A stretch of 64,000 nucleotides of DNA from Microbacterium thalli. GTDB lineage: Bacteria; Actinomycetota; Actinomycetes; Actinomycetales; Microbacteriaceae. The position numbers and the translations under genes are program-made. The stretch is from contig NZ_JAQZCH010000002.1 of NCBI RefSeq assembly GCF_028737325.1, forward strand, positions 1,054,001 to 1,118,000, written 5' to 3'. Shown in pieces: positions 29,821-37,960 of the stretch; the stretch's first letter is position 1, and each line of letters opens with the position of its first letter. The notes beneath the pieces are model-generated. The model worked only from the letters and a program-made list of their open reading frames with translations, did not search any database and had not been told where the DNA came from.

Positions 29821-30762
29821 GTGTCATCGAGAGTTCTCATCACCGGCGGAGCCGGGTTCATCGGGTCCCACCTGTCCGAGCGCCTTCTCGCCGAGGGCGA
29901 TGAGGTCATCTGCGTCGACAACTTCTTCACCGGATCGCGCCGCAACGTCGAGCACCTCTTCGACAACCCGCGTTTCGAGGTCATCCGCCACGACGTGACC
30001 TTCCCGCTGTACCTCGAGGTCGACAAGATCTACAACCTCGCGTGCCCCGCGTCGCCGGTGCACTATCAGCACGACCCGGTGCAGACGACGAAGACGAGCG
30101 TCATGGGCGCCATCAACATGCTCGGTCTCGCGAAGCGCCTGCGCGTGCCGATCCTCCAGGCGTCGACGTCGGAGGTCTACGGCGACCCTGCGATCCACCC
30201 GCAGACCGAGGACTACTGGGGAAACGTCAACCCCATCGGGCCCCGTTCCTGCTACGACGAGGGCAAGCGCGCCGCCGAGACCCTGTTCTTCGACTACCGC
30301 CGTCAACACGACCTGTCGATCAAGGTCATCCGCATCTTCAACACGTACGGGCCTCGGATGCACCCGAACGACGGCCGGGTCGTGTCGAACTTCATCGTCC
30401 AGGCCCTCCGCGGCGAGCCCATCACCATTTACGGTGATGGATCGCAGACCCGATCGTTCTGCTACGTCGATGATCTGGTCGACGGCATGGTGCGCCTGAT
30501 GAACACCGACCACGGGGTCACGGGGCCGATCAACGTCGGCAACCCGGGCGAGTTCACGATGCTCGAGCTCGCCAACGAGGTGCTGCGCATCACGGGAAGC
30601 ACCTCCGAGATCGAGCACCGCCCGCTCCCGCAGGACGACCCGAAGCAACGGCAGCCCAATATCGACATCGCCCAGCGCGAGCTCGGTTGGAAGCCGTCGG
30701 TCGCGCTCACCGCGGGTCTCGAGCGGACGATCGACTACTTCCGCGGCGTGCTCGCCGTCTGA
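29821..30762 (+). CDS. UDP-glucuronate decarboxylase (UDP-xylose synthase)
   Basis: A 313-aa short-chain dehydrogenase/reductase. It has the NAD motif GGAGFIGSH (9-17), the diagnostic [19 protein letters not shown] (81-99), STSEVYGDP with E118, and [19 protein letters not shown] with the catalytic Y145 and K149. These blocks distinguish UXS enzymes from ordinary 4-epimerases. It makes UDP-xylose from UDP-glucuronate with internal redox recycling of NAD. No UDP-glucose dehydrogenase is present in the window, so UDP-glucuronate must come from elsewhere. The product would supply xylose to one of the glycosyltransferases upstream. Confidence 0.9.
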   Translation: MSSRVLITGGAGFIGSHLSERLLAEGDEVICVDNFFTGSRRNVEHLFDNPRFEVIRHDVTFPLYLEVDKIYNLACPASPVHYQHDPVQTTKTSVMGAINMLGLAKRLRVPILQASTSEVYGDPAIHPQTEDYWGNVNPIGPRSCYDEGKRAAETLFFDYRRQHDLSIKVIRIFNTYGPRMHPNDGRVVSNFIVQALRGEPITIYGDGSQTRSFCYVDDLVDGMVRLMNTDHGVTGPINVGNPGEFTMLELANEVLRITGSTSEIEHRPLPQDDPKQRQPNIDIAQRELGWKPSVALTAGLERTIDYFRGVLAV

Positions 30763-30764
30763 GG

Positions 30765-30781
30765 GCTGCGCACCGCGCAGC
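30765..30781. terminator. Hairpin between convergent UXS and GT11 genes (1)
   Basis: GCTGCGC-ACC-GCGCAGC forms a perfect 7-bp stem starting 2 nt after the UXS stop. It has no U tract, as is usual in high-GC actinobacteria. It can act on either strand. Confidence 0.5.
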
Positions 30782-30797
30782 GCTGATGTGACACCGC

Positions 30798-30812
30798 GGG
30801 CGAGCTTCGCCC
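30798..30812. terminator. Hairpin between convergent UXS and GT11 genes (2)
   Basis: GGGCGA-GCT-TCGCCC forms a perfect 6-bp stem ending 1 nt before the GT11 stop codon. With the preceding hairpin it makes a double barrier between the two transcripts. Confidence 0.5.
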
Positions 30813-30813
30813 C

Positions 30814-31695
30814 TCACCTCGCGTCGAGGGTGATCCATTCGGCCTCGAGCAGATCGGCTTTCGCCGTTCCGCTCGAGGTCCACGGACGCGGACCGATGAC
30901 GACCGGCCGCGTCTGCGCGCGGTGCGCCATGAGGGTCGCCGCCCACCAACTGAAGCTCGAATTGCTCATGATCATCGCTGTTCCCGCGGCCATGGCCTTG
31001 AGCGTGTTCCAGATACTCAGAGACCCGTCGTCCTCCATGAACTGGATGGGAGCCTCCACGCCCGCCAGCTCATCGCGAACGAGGTCGACGGAGTCCGAGA
31101 AGACTCGGACCGGCAGATCAAGACCCAGGCTGCGCGTCAGCGCGAGTGCCCGTTTGGCGTAGTCGACGGACGCGATGAACTGACGCTCGGTGGGCACCGC
31201 GAGGTAGTCACCACGCCGCAGGTGGAGCGTGATCGCAGGTTCTGCGCGCAAACGGTCGAGAATACGCGACTCCTGCGCCGTCTCCGGCATCTCGAGCATG
31301 GCGTCGATGAGCCGCGGTGCGATGGTAGGGAAGTACTTGCGCGACTGAAAGTAGCCGACCAAGGTCGTGCCAGAACGAACCTGATCGATGGTTTCCGTAA
31401 AGCGGTCGGCGTCACGCTCGAGATAGACGCGGCCGAGACGGTTGGGCAACGGCAGCACCCGCTCGCTGTTGATCCGCAGCGAACGCCAGCTCTCCGAGGG
31501 ATCGAGTATGCGCGCCGGCGTCGCGAGCGCGTCGATCTCGAAGCCGCGCGTTCCCTCCACTCGGAAATGCGAGGCATCCAGATACAACGGGCACCTGAGC
31601 CGTTCGGCCTGTTCCCAGGCGGCCCCGAGGATGAACAGCTGATTGCCCAGTCCGCCCGCGATGTACCCAGTGATGCCGTCACGACGACTGTTCAT
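30814..31695 (-). CDS. Alpha-1,2-fucosyltransferase-like (GT11)
   Basis: A 293-aa enzyme with the GT11 hallmarks: GGLGNQLF at 14-21, HLRRGDY at 158-164 (GDP-fucose binding), VFSDS at 198-202 and NSSFSWWAA from 245. It should transfer fucose from GDP-fucose to a galactose-like acceptor with inversion. No gmd or fcl gene for GDP-fucose is in the window; manA could feed GDP-mannose as its precursor. The ATG at 31695 follows the AAGGAG ribosome site and lies 17 nt inside the upstream flippase gene. Bacterial GT11 enzymes sometimes use other 6-deoxy donors, so fucose is probable rather than certain. Confidence 0.82.
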   Translation of the reverse strand: MNSRRDGITGYIAGGLGNQLFILGAAWEQAERLRCPLYLDASHFRVEGTRGFEIDALATPARILDPSESWRSLRINSERVLPLPNRLGRVYLERDADRFTETIDQVRSGTTLVGYFQSRKYFPTIAPRLIDAMLEMPETAQESRILDRLRAEPAITLHLRRGDYLAVPTERQFIASVDYAKRALALTRSLGLDLPVRVFSDSVDLVRDELAGVEAPIQFMEDDGSLSIWNTLKAMAAGTAMIMSNSSFSWWAATLMAHRAQTRPVVIGPRPWTSSGTAKADLLEAEWITLDAR

Positions 31696-32926
31696 CAATG
31701 ACGCTCCTTCCGCTCCGATTGATTTTGGCGACGACCACGGTGATGAGGACGACGCACAGGACGCATCCGAGCACACCGAATGCGATCAGCGCGGCGGCGA
31801 CATCCGGCAGGAACCAGACGAACAGGACAGCCTGGACGATCACCGCGACGCTCAGACTGATCGCAGCGAGACGCGAGGCGTCGGCGATGAGCTGGATGAG
31901 CAGTCCCTGCAGGATGATCCACGGCACGTACGCCGCGACGACGGGAACGAGGAGAGACGCTGCTCTCGCGTAGGCGGGGCCGTAGAGGAGATTGATGATC
32001 GGCCCTCCCGCTACAGCGAAGACGCCCAGCAGCAGGACAGCGACGCCGGCGGACGCGAGCACGGACACACCCACGCCAAGCCATGTCAGCCGCGAGCGGC
32101 CACGATTGCGGGCGAACCTCGGAAGGAGGTAGAGCGACAAGGTCGAAGGGAGGATGAAGGCGGCTTTCACGAGCACGGCTACCGAGGCGTACGACCCGGC
32201 GATATCCGCGGGCGCCAGCATCCTCAAGAAGAAGACATCCGCGCTGGTGAGCCACGCAAGGGCGACAGTGATCGTGACGATGGTCGCGCCGTCGAGTGTG
32301 AAGATCGTCCGGGCGGGCCCGGGCACGCTCCGTGCGGCGAGTGCGGCCCCGATCGTCGCAAGGCAGGTAGCGGCGAGCACCGCACCCGCGGCGCCACCGA
32401 CCCCGACTCCGAGCGCCATCAGCGGCGCGACGAACAGAACCCGCAGAAGAAGCGACGCCGTCGACCAGCCCACCGCCACGTCCGCACGGCCCGACCCCTG
32501 AATGCGACCCACGAAAGACGCGAAAAGGAAGCTCAGCGGGATCGTCCCGGCTGCCATCAACACGATGCCCGGGTTCGCGCCGAGAGCGTCCGCGATCCAC
32601 GGCGCGAGCGCCGCGACGACGAGGCCGCCGCCGACGCCTATCACGAGCGCATCGGTGGGAATCCGACGGCGGGTTCTCGTCGCGTCAGGCCGGGGAGCCG
32701 CGGCGGTCTCGACCGCAACCGAGTTCTGCATCGCCGAGCTGCCGATGGCAGCCACGTTGACGATGGAGAAGAACGCGGCGAGCAGGCCGAAGTCTGCGGT
32801 TCCGAGCGAACGGGCCGTGACGATCTGGAAGACGAATGCGGCGACCGCACCGACAGCGCTTGCCACCGCCACTGCGCTGAGGGCCATTGCGTGCGTTCTG
32901 AAATGCCCGCCCGCCGCGGCCCTCAC
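31679..32926 (-). CDS. Wzx-like polysaccharide flippase, second copy
   Basis: A 415-aa membrane protein with 12 helices of the MOP superfamily, starting MALSAVAVASAVGAVAAFVF and QIVTARSLGTADFGLLAAFF, a typical polysaccharide-transporter opening. Later markers are SADVFFLRMLAPADIAGSYA and INLLYGPAYARAASLLVPVV. It is not a close copy of the flippase at 26.5 kb, so two separate lipid-linked units may be flipped. It starts with GTG overlapping the DUF2142 stop by 4 nt and its 3' end overlaps the GT11 start by 17 nt, tying the three genes into one unit. Confidence 0.82.
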   Translation of the reverse strand: MRAAAGGHFRTHAMALSAVAVASAVGAVAAFVFQIVTARSLGTADFGLLAAFFSIVNVAAIGSSAMQNSVAVETAAAPRPDATRTRRRIPTDALVIGVGGGLVVAALAPWIADALGANPGIVLMAAGTIPLSFLFASFVGRIQGSGRADVAVGWSTASLLLRVLFVAPLMALGVGVGGAAGAVLAATCLATIGAALAARSVPGPARTIFTLDGATIVTITVALAWLTSADVFFLRMLAPADIAGSYASVAVLVKAAFILPSTLSLYLLPRFARNRGRSRLTWLGVGVSVLASAGVAVLLLGVFAVAGGPIINLLYGPAYARAASLLVPVVAAYVPWIILQGLLIQLIADASRLAAISLSVAVIVQAVLFVWFLPDVAAALIAFGVLGCVLCVVLITVVVAKINRSGRSVIDEQSS

Positions 32927-34446
32927 CTCTCGACCTCCGTCGCCCGCGCCGGTGCGGGCGCGGCGTACTCATCGTCCGCCTCTTCGAGAGCGATTGCTCG
33001 GCGGCGCGGCCAGGCAAGGGACAACAGAAGTCCGAGCAGCGCAGCAAAAGCCACACTTCCGAGCACCCACAGGCCCAGAGGTGAGATGGGCGCGTTCCAC
33101 CACCACTCCACATCGCGGTCGAGATTGATTCCGACGACGTCCAGACCCGTGACGTACCGTCGCAGGTTGACATGCAGAGCGACGCTGTTCGCAACGGCCA
33201 GCGAGATCGCCACCACCGTCAGCTGCAGTCGGTTGAGTCCGAGCGATGGCTCCCGATGGCCGAAGACAGCGATGCCGGCGAACATGATGATCAGCGGGAA
33301 GACGTACCGGGGCTGAACCCCATTGCCGACGACGACTCCGTCGTGCATCAGGATGTAGAGCGGCACGGCGATGACGCCCGCGCCGACTCCGGCGAGCGCG
33401 AGCCACTTCCTCCCGTCGCCACGCCCGAGCCCCCAGAACAGGACGCCGCCGAACACGGTCATCGCGAGGACCCAGACGATCCCGGGCATGTAGGTATCGA
33501 GCCAGCCGAGGCCCCAGGTCCCCAGGAAACCGACGAGCAGTTGGGGCAGTTGCTTGAGGTTGATGAAGAGGAGCTCGGTGAAGGTGTAGGTCTGATTCTC
33601 GACGACGGTCGCGCCGCCGACGACAGCCGATTGCCCCGCGCTGAGGAACAGCGCCGCCGACGCTGCAATGAGTCCCACCGGCAGGAGGAGCTCGAGCAGG
33701 TACCTCTTGTCGCGACGGAACGCGAGCACGCTCCCCGCGATGAGGGCGAGGACGGCATAGGCCGCGGAGTCTCCTCGAGCACCGGCGCCGAGGACCACCA
33801 AGACGACCGTGAGCACAGCAAGAAGGACTTTTCGCACCCCCCGTTGCGAGTGGAAGCCCCAGACCGCGATCCAGAGCGTCGACGCAGATGTCACAGCCCA
33901 CGAGCTCGGATTGACGCTCGCGACGATGAACATGCCCAGCGGAATCGACGTGATGAGAGCGCCCCAGATCAAAGGGCTCCGACCGGCTCGAGGGGTGAGC
34001 ACGAACAGGGCGGCCAGAGAGCCGACGTAGATCAGGACGTTGACCGCGCGGATGAGGACGACCGAGACCGAGAGATCGCCTCCCGCGAGCAGGTGAGTGA
34101 CGGCGTAGTAGACGGGTGGGTAAGCCTCGCCGTTCCAGTTGCCGCGAGTGCTCACGCGAGTCCCGTCCTCATCGAGGGCGCACGACGCGGCAGCGTCGGG
34201 ATCGAAGGCGAAGCAGCTCGCTGCGTCCAGGACATCCGCCGGGAGTACTCGCTCCTCCGGCGACCCCGTCTCGGCGCACAGATCCGTCGGCGCGGCAGTA
34301 CCGCACCAGATACTCGCCATGTGGTAGTCGTCATCCGGACTCGATCCGGGGGGCGAGGAAACCGCCCAGCTCAGGAGGGCTATCACCAGCGCGGCGAGGA
34401 TAGCAATCGGGCGCGCGAACCGTGCGGCGTGACGCAAATCGTTCAA
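32923..34446 (-). CDS. DUF2142 family polytopic membrane protein (GT-C-like)
   Basis: A 507-aa protein with about 11 helices. After the first helix comes a long extracytoplasmic loop beginning with acidic SPDDDYHMASIWCG and containing four cysteines. The family is predicted to be GT-C-type integral glycosyltransferases of wall polymers, with the acidic residues of the first outer loop as candidate catalytic groups. The start is TTG at 34446, supported by the ribosome site GAGGAG six nucleotides upstream; no ATG or GTG fits better. Its neighbours, a flippase and a GT11 enzyme, suggest assembly of one decorated chain. Confidence 0.78.
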   Translation of the reverse strand: MNDLRHAARFARPIAILAALVIALLSWAVSSPPGSSPDDDYHMASIWCGTAAPTDLCAETGSPEERVLPADVLDAASCFAFDPDAAASCALDEDGTRVSTRGNWNGEAYPPVYYAVTHLLAGGDLSVSVVLIRAVNVLIYVGSLAALFVLTPRAGRSPLIWGALITSIPLGMFIVASVNPSSWAVTSASTLWIAVWGFHSQRGVRKVLLAVLTVVLVVLGAGARGDSAAYAVLALIAGSVLAFRRDKRYLLELLLPVGLIAASAALFLSAGQSAVVGGATVVENQTYTFTELLFINLKQLPQLLVGFLGTWGLGWLDTYMPGIVWVLAMTVFGGVLFWGLGRGDGRKWLALAGVGAGVIAVPLYILMHDGVVVGNGVQPRYVFPLIIMFAGIAVFGHREPSLGLNRLQLTVVAISLAVANSVALHVNLRRYVTGLDVVGINLDRDVEWWWNAPISPLGLWVLGSVAFAALLGLLLSLAWPRRRAIALEEADDEYAAPAPARATEVER

Positions 34447-34607
34447 TCCAGGCTCCTCGGTCGAGACACTCGAGCGGCTCCACCGAAAGGGGGGCCGCGC
34501 GGCACGGACTATTCTGGACGAGTGTCCCGCCCCACCCGATCATGCTATCCGGCACCGGGTCGTGATCCTGGGAGCACCATCCACCCCCTCGGAGGTCCAG
34601 CTCTGCC

Positions 34608-35660
34608 ATGACGACGTCGTCGGTCGCGTCCGGTTCCGATCTAACGGTGGTGATCCCGTCCTATAACTCCGCCCCGTGGCTCTCGTCGACCGTGGCGGCT
34701 CTCGGTGTCGCGCTCGAGAAGGGCGGACTCCGGGCCGAGCTCATCGTGGTCGACGATGGCTCGACGGACGACACGGCCGCGGTTGTGAGTGCAGCGTCGG
34801 TGCGCTTCCCGGGCACGGTCGACCTGATTCGGCAGCCCAATTCGGGGCGCTTCGCCGCCCGGCTCCGCGGGCTCGAGGCAGCATCCTGCGAGACGGTGCT
34901 CCTACTGGACTCCCGCGTGCTGATCGACCCGGGCAGCCTCGCGCATGTGTGGCCCCGGCGAAACTCCTCTTCCACACCCGTGTGGAACGGCCACATCGAT
35001 ACCGACCCCACCGCCCCGCTGGTCGGGCAGTTCTGGGAGGTACCCACACGTCTCTTCTGGGGGGGCTACCTCCGTCGTCCTCGCCCACTCGTTCTCACGT
35101 CTCGGAACTTCGACTCCGGCCCCAAGGGGACGACGATGCTGCTCGCACCGCGCTCCGTTCTGATGGCGGCGTTCTCCCATGCGAGGCCGACGGTCGCTTC
35201 GCAGCTTGTGTCGGATGACACCAAGATCCTTCGCTGGGTTGCCGAGCAAGAGGGCATTCAGCTGGATCCGGCTTTCCGGGCCCTCTACCGCCCGCGCACG
35301 ACCGTCAAGGCGTTCCTCCGGCACGCCTTCGATCGCGGAACGCTTTTCGTCGATTCCTACGCGGGCACCTCTCCTACCCGGTCGATCGTGCTGCTGGCGC
35401 TCGCTGCTGCTCCCGCCGTAACCGTCGGAATCATCAGCGTCCTCCTCGGACGAGGTCGCGGCGTTCAAGCGCTCGGTATCATCGCGGCCGCTCTGGCCGC
35501 TGCTTCGGCTCCCGCTGCGCTAGCGCGAGGAGCGTCGCGCCGATCCGCCCTCGCCTACCTTCTTTACTTTCTCCCGTTCGTCGGTCCGTTCTGGGCCGGG
35601 CTCGTCCGTGGTGTCATCGTGCACCGCCGGTCTTTCTCGATGTCGTTTTGCAAGGAGTGA
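34608..35660 (+). CDS. GT2 glycosyltransferase with membrane anchor and altered DxD
   Basis: A 350-aa protein whose GT-A domain has VVIPSYNSAPWLSSTVAAL, VVDDGSTDDTAAVV and RQPNSGRFAARLRGLEAA. The metal motif reads LLLDSRVLIDP, so a DSR stands where DxD is usual. Two membrane helices lie near the C-terminus (from ~residue 265). The ATG at 34608 follows a GGAGG ribosome site at a rather long distance (about 14 nt). The stop is 4 nt before the WecB-like gene, whose ribosome site is inside this gene. It is the first gene of a two-gene + strand unit. Confidence 0.75.
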   Translation: MTTSSVASGSDLTVVIPSYNSAPWLSSTVAALGVALEKGGLRAELIVVDDGSTDDTAAVVSAASVRFPGTVDLIRQPNSGRFAARLRGLEAASCETVLLLDSRVLIDPGSLAHVWPRRNSSSTPVWNGHIDTDPTAPLVGQFWEVPTRLFWGGYLRRPRPLVLTSRNFDSGPKGTTMLLAPRSVLMAAFSHARPTVASQLVSDDTKILRWVAEQEGIQLDPAFRALYRPRTTVKAFLRHAFDRGTLFVDSYAGTSPTRSIVLLALAAAPAVTVGIISVLLGRGRGVQALGIIAAALAAASAPAALARGASRRSALAYLLYFLPFVGPFWAGLVRGVIVHRRSFSMSFCKE

Positions 35661-35664
35661 GCTC

Positions 35665-36747
35665 ATGATCGTGTTCATCTATGGAACGACGGCCGAGGCC
35701 ATCAAACTAGCGCCGGTCATGCGGCGGCTCGATGCTCGGGGTATGCGCTACCAGCAGTGGGTCACCTTCCAGCACACCGACGCACTGCGCAAGGCAATGC
35801 CTCAGCTCGGTCTGCGCGAACCCGACCGGGTTATCGCGAACGGCTGGCGGGGCAAACCGCTCAAGAAGCCTGTTCACATGCTCGGGTGGATGGTGTCGGT
35901 CGGATGCTGGACGCTGAAGAACATGCGCTCCCTGCGCCGGGCCCCTCGGTCGAGCGTGGTGATCGTTCACGGTGACACGATGACGACTGTGCTCGGCACC
36001 ATCATCGGCCGTCTCGCGGGTGTGCCGGTCGCTCACGTCGAGGCGGGGCTTCGCTCAGGGGACTGGCGTCACCCGTTCCCCGAGGAACTCGACCGGAGGA
36101 TCGTCGGGCGCCTTGCTGAAGTGCACTACGCCCCCACCGCTGAGACCGCGGCCAATCTCGCCGGCCGACGCAACGTGGTGGTGACCCACGGCAACACGGT
36201 GAAGGATGCCGTGCGCGACGGAGCCTCGGTCTCGGTGGACGCCGAGAACGCGTCGGCGGAGAAGTATGGTCTCGTCCTCCTCCACCGCTTCGAGTTCATC
36301 TCGAACCCGTCACTCGTGCGCAGCACGTTGTCTGCGCTCAATGAGTTCAGCCCTGTAGACCTGCGTGTGATGGTCGACACGTATTCGCGGGACGCGATCG
36401 AAAGTGTGATCCGGTCGATGCGCCTCGAACGTCTCACAATCATGCCGAAACAGGAGCATTCGATCTTCGTCGAGACGTTGCGACGCGCGCAGCTCGTCGT
36501 GACTGATTCCGGGGGCGTGCAAGAGGAGTCTGCCGTTTTCGGCATCCCTACGTTGATCCATCGCATGGCAACGGAACGGAACGAGGGGCTCGGCACTAGC
36601 GCCGTTCTGTCGAAGTGGGACCCGGAAGTTCTCCGCCGGTTCTTCCTCGAGGCCGACTCGCTCCGCGCTGCAGCCGACGATCAGTCCGCTTCACCCTCCG
36701 ACATCATCGTGGAGGACCTCATCAACCGCGGCCACGGCACCGCCTGA
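35665..36747 (+). CDS. UDP-N-acetylglucosamine 2-epimerase-like protein (WecB family)
   Basis: A 360-aa GT-B-fold enzyme expected to convert UDP-GlcNAc to UDP-ManNAc. Family residues are visible in VHGDTMTTVLG (Asp), HVEAGLRSGD (Glu), PFPEELDRRIV (Glu), LLHRFEF (His) and TDSGGVQEESAVFG. The N-terminal nucleotide loop reads GTTAEAIKLAPV instead of GTRPEAIK, losing an Arg and a Pro that are nearly invariant, and HRREN is HRFEF. The enzyme may therefore have a changed substrate. The ATG follows AAGGAG at a 7-nt spacing. The stop codon abuts the convergent DUF2304 stop with no gap. Confidence 0.78.
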   Translation: MIVFIYGTTAEAIKLAPVMRRLDARGMRYQQWVTFQHTDALRKAMPQLGLREPDRVIANGWRGKPLKKPVHMLGWMVSVGCWTLKNMRSLRRAPRSSVVIVHGDTMTTVLGTIIGRLAGVPVAHVEAGLRSGDWRHPFPEELDRRIVGRLAEVHYAPTAETAANLAGRRNVVVTHGNTVKDAVRDGASVSVDAENASAEKYGLVLLHRFEFISNPSLVRSTLSALNEFSPVDLRVMVDTYSRDAIESVIRSMRLERLTIMPKQEHSIFVETLRRAQLVVTDSGGVQEESAVFGIPTLIHRMATERNEGLGTSAVLSKWDPEVLRRFFLEADSLRAAADDQSASPSDIIVEDLINRGHGTA

Positions 36748-37164
36748 TCAGACCGCGTCGTCAGAGTCATCCCACGAAGCAGCTCCAGCGTTCCGCTTCT
36801 CCCCCGGTGCGAGATCGGAGCGCTGGGCGAGGCGCAACTCGTCGAGTTCCACGCGCAGGATCGCGACCTCCTCGGCTATGCGGCGGATCTCCTCCTCGGC
36901 ACGAGACAGCTCCCACGAGAGATGCAGAGCCACACCGATGAGAAGCGCAACCGCGAGCGCAAACAGGAGATTCGACGGAACGATCACGCCCAGGACCCCG
37001 GCAAGGGCACCGAGCAGGTCGGGAAACAGGGCGAGTGCGAGCATCGCCACTCCGATGACGAGCCACATCACGGCATACTTCTCGCGCAGGTGACGCCGCA
37101 TGAGCATCGTCACGATGATGGCGAGGATCACAACGGCGAACGCGATGCCGATCGGGACGATCAT
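36748..37164 (-). CDS. DUF2304 small membrane protein
   Basis: A 138-aa protein with three membrane helices (IGIAFAVVILAIIVTML, YAVMWLVIGVAMLALALFP and SNLLFALAVALLIGVALHL) and a helical charged tail LSRAEEEIRRIAEEVAIL. DUF2304 genes are routinely found next to a GT2 transferase of the DPM1 type, probably as a partner or anchor for the lipid-phosphate-sugar synthase. Here the ATG overlaps the stop of exactly such a gene by 4 nt. The function itself is not established. Confidence 0.8.
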   Translation of the reverse strand: MIVPIGIAFAVVILAIIVTMLMRRHLREKYAVMWLVIGVAMLALALFPDLLGALAGVLGVIVPSNLLFALAVALLIGVALHLSWELSRAEEEIRRIAEEVAILRVELDELRLAQRSDLAPGEKRNAGAASWDDSDDAV

Positions 37165-37889
37165 GCGCGGGGCCTCCTTCGGAGCGCGCCGCGCATGAGC
37201 GCGAGCGAAATCGCGAATACGGACCTGACGAGATAAACGGTGGATCCGACGACACCCTGACTGGGTCTTCCGTGCATCCGCGGACGCATCGCGACGGGGA
37301 CCTGGACCACCCGCAGACCCGCGTGGAGTGCTTCGACGAGAGAGTCGAGCGTATCCCCCAGGTACTCCGCGGGGTAGTAGCGCACGTACTGCGCAATGGC
37401 TCGCTGATTGGCGGCCCGGAATCCGCTCGTCACATCGGTGAGCTTCACGTGTGCCACTCGCGAGACAACGGCGGCGAGAAAGACCATCGCCCACCGTCGA
37501 GGGCCGCGCACGACATAATTACCCGCGTCCGCGAAGCGTGCGCCGATGGCGATGTCGGCGGTCTCGAGTCCGCGCAGAACCGCGGCGATATTCTCAGGGT
37601 TGTGCTGCCCGTCCGCGTCCACCTGGATCGCGCGGGCGTACCCGCGACGCTGGGCGAAGGTGAATCCGGTACGCATGGCTCCGCCGACACCGAGGTTGAA
37701 GGGAAGCTGGAGCACCTCTGCTCCCGCCGCCCGCGCCTCGGAGGCGGTCGCATCGGTCGATCCGTCGTCTACCACCACCACGTCGTAGTGCGCGTCGGCG
37801 GCGAGGATCTCGCGAACCGTGTGGGCGACGTTCCGTTCCTCGTTCCACGCGGGCACGATGACGAGGACGCGTTCACTCAAGTCCGACAT
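37161..37889 (-). CDS. GT2 glycosyltransferase, polyprenyl-phosphate sugar synthase type
   Basis: A 242-aa soluble GT-A enzyme similar to dolichol-phosphate mannose synthase: VLVIVPAWNEERNVAHTV, VDDGSTDATASEARAAG, LPFNLGVGGAMRTGF and the metal motif QVDADGQHNPENI, ending with TSGFRAANQRAIAQ and a membrane-facing basic helix. It probably loads mannose or glucose onto undecaprenyl phosphate at the inner face, working with the coupled DUF2304 protein. The ribosome site TGAGG lies 4 nt before the ATG at 37889. Confidence 0.85.
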   Translation of the reverse strand: MSDLSERVLVIVPAWNEERNVAHTVREILAADAHYDVVVVDDGSTDATASEARAAGAEVLQLPFNLGVGGAMRTGFTFAQRRGYARAIQVDADGQHNPENIAAVLRGLETADIAIGARFADAGNYVVRGPRRWAMVFLAAVVSRVAHVKLTDVTSGFRAANQRAIAQYVRYYPAEYLGDTLDSLVEALHAGLRVVQVPVAMRPRMHGRPSQGVVGSTVYLVRSVFAISLALMRGALRRRPRA

Positions 37890-37948
37890 GGCGCCTCAAG
37901 TGTATCGCGCAGAGGTCTGGGCTCCCGACGGGGCCGAAAGCGACTTCA

Positions 37949-37954
37949 TATAAT
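37949..37954 (+). promoter_or_regulatory. Consensus -10 TATAAT for the 711-aa glycosyltransferase gene
   Basis: A perfect TATAAT is followed by 6 nt and the ATG at 37961. It is the only full consensus -10 I found and predicts a strong leaderless transcript. The -35 region (CCGACG near 37925) is weak. Confidence 0.6.
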
Positions 37955-37960
37955 CGGACG

